A stretch of DNA of 64,000 nt from Glossina fuscipes (lineage: Eukaryota > Arthropoda > Insecta > Diptera > Glossinidae): the NCBI RefSeq assembly GCF_014805625.2, contig NW_023998434.1, forward strand, positions 1,032,097 through 1,096,096, written 5' to 3'. The position numbers and the translations under genes are program-made. Shown piece by piece: positions 57,662-64,000 of the stretch (positions within the stretch are counted from its first letter, which is position 1; the number at the start of each line of letters is the position of its first letter). The notes under the pieces are model-generated. The model worked only from the letters and a program-made list of their open reading frames with translations, was not told the DNA's origin and searched no databases.

Positions 57662-60600
57662 GCTTAATGTGCCGAATAGAACCCCACATCGATGAACGAA
57701 CCTACGTTTGTTCAACTTGCGTGAATCAACGAAACACTCAGTCGCTCGTGACTTCAGTTTATAGTATACGTAACAGAGTATGTGTAATTATATTTCAAAC
57801 CGTAGCTCAGCTTACAATACAAGACTTACAGATAGTCGTTAATTGCACATAAGCTAGAAACTATATTTACAAATTTTCTTTTATATATACATATATATAT
57901 ATATATATGGAGTTTTTTTGCTAATTGTTGACGATTAGTTTTCATTAATTTCTTGGACTAAAGATTTTTATTATGGCAAAAGCGATCGAACAAAATTTGC
58001 AAATACAAGCAACTTACGGACGTACCGTGAACGGACGCGAGGACATACTTAAGTCAATTTAGGTATTCGTACACATTTTGGCATCGCCAAAACAAAGTGG
58101 AATGATTTGCAAACACTTCTCATTGCGTTATATATACAGGCACTTCATCTCCAAGCACCAATGATTTTGAATTTGCCAGAGTGAATTGAAAGACTTTTAT
58201 CATTATTTATTTAAAGTTAAAACTGATGCTAATGCATCCTTAAACATCTGGTTACTGGTTTCACAAGCATTTACTTAAGTAATTGCAAATATTACGGGAT
58301 GATGGTTACTTAACAACGATGTCCAATCTGATGTCCAAAGTTGGTGTTGTGTGTGCTTGTAATCAGGTCAGAGGCCAGACAAGTTAAACAATCAGACATT
58401 TAATTGTTTATTTGCTTAAGTCAGATTAAAATTATTATTAACTTTGCTTTGTTAACGAATCACAGACTATTGTCCAAATTTGTTTACAAAAGTGTTTAAC
58501 TTTCTTCTAAGAGACAATGAATGAGTTTTTGAACCTGTTAAAAGGAATGATTTTATTCATTATTCATCATGTTCTTCGATGTAATTTTCTCACATTTACT
58601 AACTGCTAACTGCTGTACTACAAATGAGTAAAAATAGTTATTCAACTGATAATTAAATTTTAAAGTTCTATAAGACCACCTGACACCATCACATAATTTA
58701 GAGTTGAAAAGCAGTAAATAGCAAGCATGAAATATATTTCCATTTACAGTCAACATTGCAACGCTTCATTTAAACGTACACAACGAACGTACAATTCATC
58801 TGTTTACATTGAGAACAGCGAGGAATACAGCAGCTCAACTTCTTGCTTCTGAAGGTATACGAAAGCAATCAAAAAACATTTTTTTAAATTGTTTTCATTT
58901 GAAATGTTTTCAAATTTTAAACCCTATGTGGCAGCTAGCACCGATTTTCCAGATCGCGGTGCAGCCAGCAAGTGTAATAAAGGCAATAATAATAAATTCC
59001 ACACGCAAGGATTGGGTTTGATTACAATCTTGGACTATGTAAGCAGTCTATACGTTTAACCTTTTCCGATGGACTATGGAAAAAATCTATATATTTAACG
59101 TTTGTCGAATCTAAACAATGAAGTATTACCGCTTTCGTGACAGCGGAGGCTTGGAACGAAACTGCTTTCCCCTTTTGACAGAGAAACTTCCCATTGATAT
59201 TTCGAATCATTCCAAATGTCTGATCAAGTCGAAATTTCGTACACATGTTTAGCTAGATTTTGTATATATATATATTACACCTGCATATTATTATATGTTT
59301 ATATGTCATTTGGAGATACTTATTAGTCAGCGTGAGATTCTAAGTCAACATAGACATTGATTTAAAATTAGTAACTGGAATCTCCGAAATACTGAGAAAA
59401 AACATCGAATTTACTCTGAGTCTAATATTAAAATGCTTGAAATATAATATATAATCTTGTATACATAAATGTATAAAAAAAAGTGCATTTATCTCCCCTT
59501 GTACGTCTCCTGAATAGTTTTATGCAATTTTTATAGACCTGGCTTTCGATTTTCCCCTATTTTGAAAAATTTTCTGTTCATTCTTACCATATATTCGTAC
59601 AAGTGCTTGAAGTGCTTGAAATATAATATATATTTATCTTATTTTATTTTATTCAATTTTTATTCATTTTTTATATATAATATATAATATATAATATATT
59701 ATAAAAATAATAATAATATATAATATATAAGATGATATAGTGACATAGCTTTCCTGTGTATTCAAAATGGCGATCGCTACCACATGACGGATTAGTTATC
59801 TTTCTCCTAACAATCCATTTGATCTTAGTATTAAGTAAAAGAGCCGGGGGAACAGAATACAAGAAGCCAAAAAGGTGTTAAGTCCAAACGGTATATTTGG
59901 CAGATGTCACGACATAATGAATTAATTTTTTCTTAACATTCCCGATTAGTGTTAAAGAAAGGAACACGAAGAGTCATTTAAAAGTAATAGATAATAGGGA
60001 GACTAAGTAGTATAAAATAAATTATGTAAAATGTTTTATTTTAAAAATGTTAGGAAATACGCTTTATTTCTAGCCACTTTTATGTGACTATATATATGTT
60101 ACATATTAAAATATTAAATGCTCTCAAGTTCTTATGTCTAGTAACATAACATGGGTTGAAACTTATTTTCCACCTTTTTGAAGCACTTAAAAGAAAACTT
60201 TTTTTTTAAAACAAAATTTTCATATAATTTTTTCTAATTTAGTTGAACGAAAGTGCCCAAGATCTTATTTATGATTAAATATCAATTGAACCTAATTGAT
60301 AATAATGAAGATAAATGCTCTTTTCAGAAAGAGAGAAGAAGATGTGACATTGACCTGTGATAAGAAACTGTTGCGTCCCATACATGTGTGTAGTGAACGA
60401 CTTAAGATTGCGCGAATCCTTTGGAAGACATTGTTAAATTATGATTTTAAGAGGAAATACAAATTGTTTGTGTTGTCATGCTGATCGGAAGTTAATAGGT
60501 GGACACGCCCGCTATTTGTATGCGTTGCGAATACTTGATAAATACCATATATCCGCATATAATGCTGTATTCGTTAACTTGATAGCAAATCTTTTAAAAA

Positions 60601-61589
60601 TCCTTTCACCCTTCCATCGTCCAACCGAGGACAAACTTTTCAATCTTTATGTATTCAGTCCATATATCCCAGATAAAATTTTTCTGTTTACACAATAGTG
60701 TCCACAAGAATAATTGTATTGACTCGAAGAAGATCGTATATTAATGATCAGTTCTTACCAATTATTTCTTTTAATTGATTTATCGTAATCAGCAACGAAT
60801 TAAAAGGTATACGAAGAAGAGGAAGCAGCGTATGCGTAATCGTAAATACCTCTAAAGTGTCTCAAGTTTCTCAAGTTGAAAACAAGTCTCGCCCTTCCTT
60901 CTCAGTTTAATTTCCCTTTTTATACTAAACTAGTAACAGATTCTTTCGACGAAATTTAATAAAAAAAAATTATTACAGAGCCCGAAATAGGCAAAACCAA
61001 TGTCCTGATACTTGGTGCTATTCTAATGAAATAACATAAATGAGTACAAATAAAATATTGCACAACATGCAATAAATTGATTCATTAAATCTTTAGTGAA
61101 TTACAGGTTTCTAGTTGCCGCACTTTAAACATTTCAATTAATTTTAATACCCAAGCAATGCTGGGAACTGTAATTTCATTAGTTTTTCACACCTTTCTCT
61201 CATTCTTTATTTTTTTTTTTGCTTTTTTCTCTTTTACTTTGCACACTTGTAGACATTTCAGCCTGTGACATACCGAAAGAAGAGCTTTGCGGATAGACCT
61301 TTTGAAAAAGGTCTGCAGAGAGAAAAGAATGCAAATGCAAGAAAAGAAAAATGTATAAAATTTAAATGCTACCGTCATTTTACATTCATGATGGGCTAGC
61401 ACGCAACAATTTCCCTTCTCTTTATTGCTATACTTGTTTAAGATTAGTATGTATATGTGTATGTTTTTTGTTTTTACCCTATCCGGATTTATTACTGCAT
61501 GCAGTATTATGGTTAAGACCATTTGCCATTCGAAAAATTTCAATTTTTTTAATTTAATTTTTTTCTCTTCTTTTTTTTTATTCTTTCAG
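57662..61589. other. Region 57.7-61.6 kb: no supported gene
   Basis: AT-rich. It has two or three tandem copies of a DINE-internal unit at 59780-59990 (ACATGACGGATTAGTTAT... / GTCACGACATAATGAATT...), TA-rich patches at 59660-59730, and duplicated GCTTGAAATATAATATAT at 59434 and 59612. The 85-codon ORF at 60441-60698 has no recognised similarity. Confidence 0.4.
59780..59990 (+). repeat. DINE-like internal tandem units
   Basis: Two diverged copies of the roughly 120-base unit also found inside the element at 15640-16662: (A)TGTCACGACATAATGAATT, TTTTCTTAACATTCCCGATT, GTGTTAAAGAAA. Confidence 0.35.
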
Positions 61590-61635
61590 CTAAAACCAGC
61601 CTCCTCGTTCCATTCATCCTGAGTTTAATATTAAG
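61590..61635 (+). other. Exon-like segment with strong splice sites, no assigned gene
   Basis: A long pyrimidine tract and TTCTTTCAG (acceptor at 61588-61589) precede 46 bases that end at TTAAG|GTAAGT. One frame is open, KTSLLVPFILSLIL, hydrophobic like a signal-peptide core; another ends in TGA, so a 5' UTR exon is equally possible. I found no partner exon with confidence. An acceptor at 63570-63571 (TTCCTTACAG) would join in frame but hits a stop after 12 codons. Confidence 0.3.
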
Positions 61636-62165
61636 GTAAGTGATAAAAAAAATTCTATATACGCATCACTTGCTTCTTCTTAATCATTATCAATGCATTT
61701 TGCGTAAATATAGCACTTTAAGAATAAAATGTTAATGCGTGAGCATAACATGAACGGCAAGCGTAAGCAAAGCTCACAAGTAATCCTTAAATCAGGGAAA
61801 TGCCAGAACAGTTCATTTAAAGTTGCTTTTCTGTTATGACTTTTTCTTATAACCGCCTTGTCACGGAAATTGAAATTAAAACAATTTCACGAATTGTGGG
61901 AAGGTGTCTGTCCGTAGGCTTGGTTCCATTCATAATAATATTTTTGGCAAATTAATTTCAAAATGGGTTAAAGGAAAAGACGGGTCATCTCATTAACAAT
62001 ATTTCCATAATGGAGATATGTGAGTGCGGGAGGTAAACGCGCGATTTTGTTCAGAGATATAGTTTTGTACAAATTGACAAATACTTACTCAATCTTTCAC
62101 TTCTAACATAGCAAAGCAGAACGTACAAGGGTGAACGCATTCTTTTTTTTTTGTAGAAATAAAAT

Positions 62166-62190
62166 GTGCGTGTGTGTGTGTGTGTGTGTG
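62166..62190 (+). repeat. (GT)n microsatellite
   Basis: GTGCGTGTGTGTG run. Confidence 0.9.
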
Positions 62191-62818
62191 GTACACAAAC
62201 ACACCTTTTATCTACACACGACGCGTCAATGTGAATTTCAAACTGAAATGCACGTCTATTTACTGTAGACTCAATACCGATTTTCCTTTAGTTTATAATG
62301 TTAGTATGCATAGTTTTTGATGGTTTACATTTACTTATGTCAAGCTCACGTTCCAGTATTTACCCTTTATATTCATGCATTTGCCATAAATAGAAAATGA
62401 AGAAAAAAAGTTAATATGATTTTTTTGCTAAAATTATTAACAAATGGTTATTGTCTATTTGACGGCATAGTCGAGTGTCATACTATATCCTAATAAAATC
62501 TAGCGCAATACTATGTTGTTGGACAAGTTTTCTTCAAATCTTCACCGGGCGTGTTAACCAAGATTATTTATATTCAATTTCCAGAATTCAATTTAAGCGA
62601 AAATAGATCGCGGATTGGCTCTCAATGACATATGCCCTTACTATGCCACCAAAAGCATTTAACTGATTCTTAACTTAATTCTTTCATCATTTTCCTACAC
62701 ATTCATCAATATATTAATACATTCATCATTAATTATTATTATTGTCTTTCATAGTTTCGACTGTTTCTGAAAAGGATGTAATGAATAAAATTTATTTAAT
62801 ATTCGTATTATTTATACA

Positions 62819-63100
62819 CTAGGCCTAGCCGAAAGTTCTGACTGTTTTTAAAATCCTAGTTTCCGAATATAAACCGAAATGGTTTCCTGAGCTGAATAAA
62901 GCCTTTCCGCAAACTTTGACAATTGTCAAAAAAGAATTTTGCTCTAACGTAATCTTGACAGTATCGTCGTCGATCAACGATGATCGCCCAAAGGCTGGCT
63001 TATCAGCAATCCTCCTCAGAATGCTCTATCACAGGCTGTACTTTCACCAAACCCTTTCAATAAATTTCTACAACCCTTTGTAGCGTTTCTTCATAAATGG
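62819..63100 (-). pseudogene. Second decayed mariner-like transposase fragment
   Basis: On the minus strand about 63006..62930 reads DKPAFGRSSLIDDDTVKITL, like the mariner block DKPRSGRPS.VDDDTLK..IE, then EQNSFLTIVKV. The 3' side ends CTAGGCCTAGCCGAAAGTTC next to TA (62819), resembling a mariner terminal inverted repeat. No other transposase block is intact. Confidence 0.45.
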
Positions 63101-63902
63101 AATTCGTACAAAGTACAATGGCGTAAAATGAGCATTATCACTAGTCATGGGTAAGCGATTGTCTTCGTGATACTGCGTTTGCCAGGTCGGTATGTGTATA
63201 CATTCAGCGATAAAAAGAGAGGGACAAATATTGGATATCCGCATACCTGATTAAATTTGTTACAACCGGAACGGACAGAATATTTCGATAGACCTGTTAT
63301 TTATTATAAAATCTTCCCCAATACAACGCTTTTTGATCCTTTTGCTTGATTTCTTCAAGAAAAATTTATTTCTGATATTAATCGCATATGGCAGAAAATA
63401 CCAAACCAAAAAGAATCTCATGCTATAAAAAAGTTTGTGTTCATGTAATTTGCAAATACAGCGACAGCAGTGTTAATAGAAATGTTTCTCTTAAATGTTA
63501 TTCATTCACTATTCTCGCTCTCATTTTGCTGAATGTGCAGAAATGTTAATATTTTTGCGCTTTCCTTACAGAAAATGCGAATTAAAGGTCCTGCAATTGA
63601 ATATTTAAAATTTAGCAATTTAATTAACTTTATCATATTTAGGATTAAGCAGAACTCAATGCACATAATTATTACATATTAGAGTTATAATATCATACAT
63701 GATAATTACATTCTCTTGAATAGTAAAAATGAATTTTAACGAATGGATTTCATTGATTGGCAAACCCTTAAAACGATACGAACGAGTCAAATCATTTCAA
63801 GCGACAATTCACAAAAACTAATTATTTAGTAAAATAGTTTACTTTGCTACTGAGTGTGACGTAGAACGTAGATTGCAAAGAATTTATATTATCAGAATTT
63901 AA

Positions 63903-63947
63903 TTTCGATTTCATATATGATTAGTTTTCGATTTCATATATGATTAG
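63903..63947 (+). repeat. 22-base direct duplication
   Basis: TTTCGATTTCATATATGATT plus AG occurs at 63903-63924 and again at 63926-63947, identical, one base apart. Confidence 0.95.
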
Positions 63948-64000
63948 TAAATGGAAATCCTTCATGTACAATATTTCAGGATTGCCTTTGATTAATAAAA

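Larger units (their letters stand above)
61636..64000. other. Region 61.6-64.0 kb: no supported gene
   Basis: Contains a GT microsatellite (62166-62190), a decayed mariner piece (62819-63100) and a 22-base tandem duplication at 63903-63947. The remainder is AT-rich. Confidence 0.4.

Noticed and set aside
57973..58062. 29-codon ORF MAKAIEQNLQIQATYGRT...
   Set aside because: Too short, with no supporting splice or conservation signal; likely chance.

Overview
This window is nuclear DNA of a higher (schizophoran) fly. The evidence is very AT-rich sequence, housekeeping genes cut by introns of 55-72 bases with GTAAGT/TTNCAG-type ends, poly-Asn and poly-Gln runs in proteins, many TA/CA/poly-T microsatellites, and mariner, jockey and DINE-1/mini-me-like repeats. 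A tsetse, blowfly or house-fly relative would fit, but the species cannot be fixed from sequence alone. No bacterial operons, CRISPR arrays or rRNA are present.

Layout. Positions 1-12326 are gene-dense. A partial Integrator subunit 15 gene (minus) and a complete THOC1 gene (plus) are transcribed apart from a 323-base intergenic promoter that carries an inverted pair of CGATA cores. THOC1 meets a ZC2HC1-family zinc-finger gene (minus, 5 coding exons) tail to tail; their polyadenylation signals cross, so the transcripts probably overlap. The ZC2HC1 gene has a 5.9 kb first intron and a second, phase-compatible first exon inside it.

Positions 12327-34045 form a roughly 22 kb stretch with no recognisable exon. 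It holds decayed dispersed repeats, a tRNA-derived SINE and microsatellites. From 34046 to 49784 lies a minus-strand gene I assembled from eight coding exons. It encodes a 310-residue protein with an N-terminal PH domain, including a 28-base microexon that supplies the last PH helix; its first intron is 10 kb. That intron carries a pogo/Tigger-type MITE, several DINE-like copies, a jockey 3' end and a possible second SINE.

From 49785 to 64000 I see no confident gene. There is a possible 5' leader region near 51.2-51.4 kb, two decayed mariner transposases, a jockey reverse-transcriptase fragment and one well-formed exon-like segment at 61590-61635.

Function. INTS15 and THOC1 both act in nuclear RNA biogenesis (Integrator cleavage; THO/TREX mRNA export), so a shared housekeeping promoter makes sense. 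The ZC2HC1 and PH-domain genes have no clear link to them. I found no convincing new molecular system. The most useful items are the reconstructed gene models (several exons are too short for simple ORF calling), the alternative first exons, the CGATA palindrome promoter and the repeat annotation.
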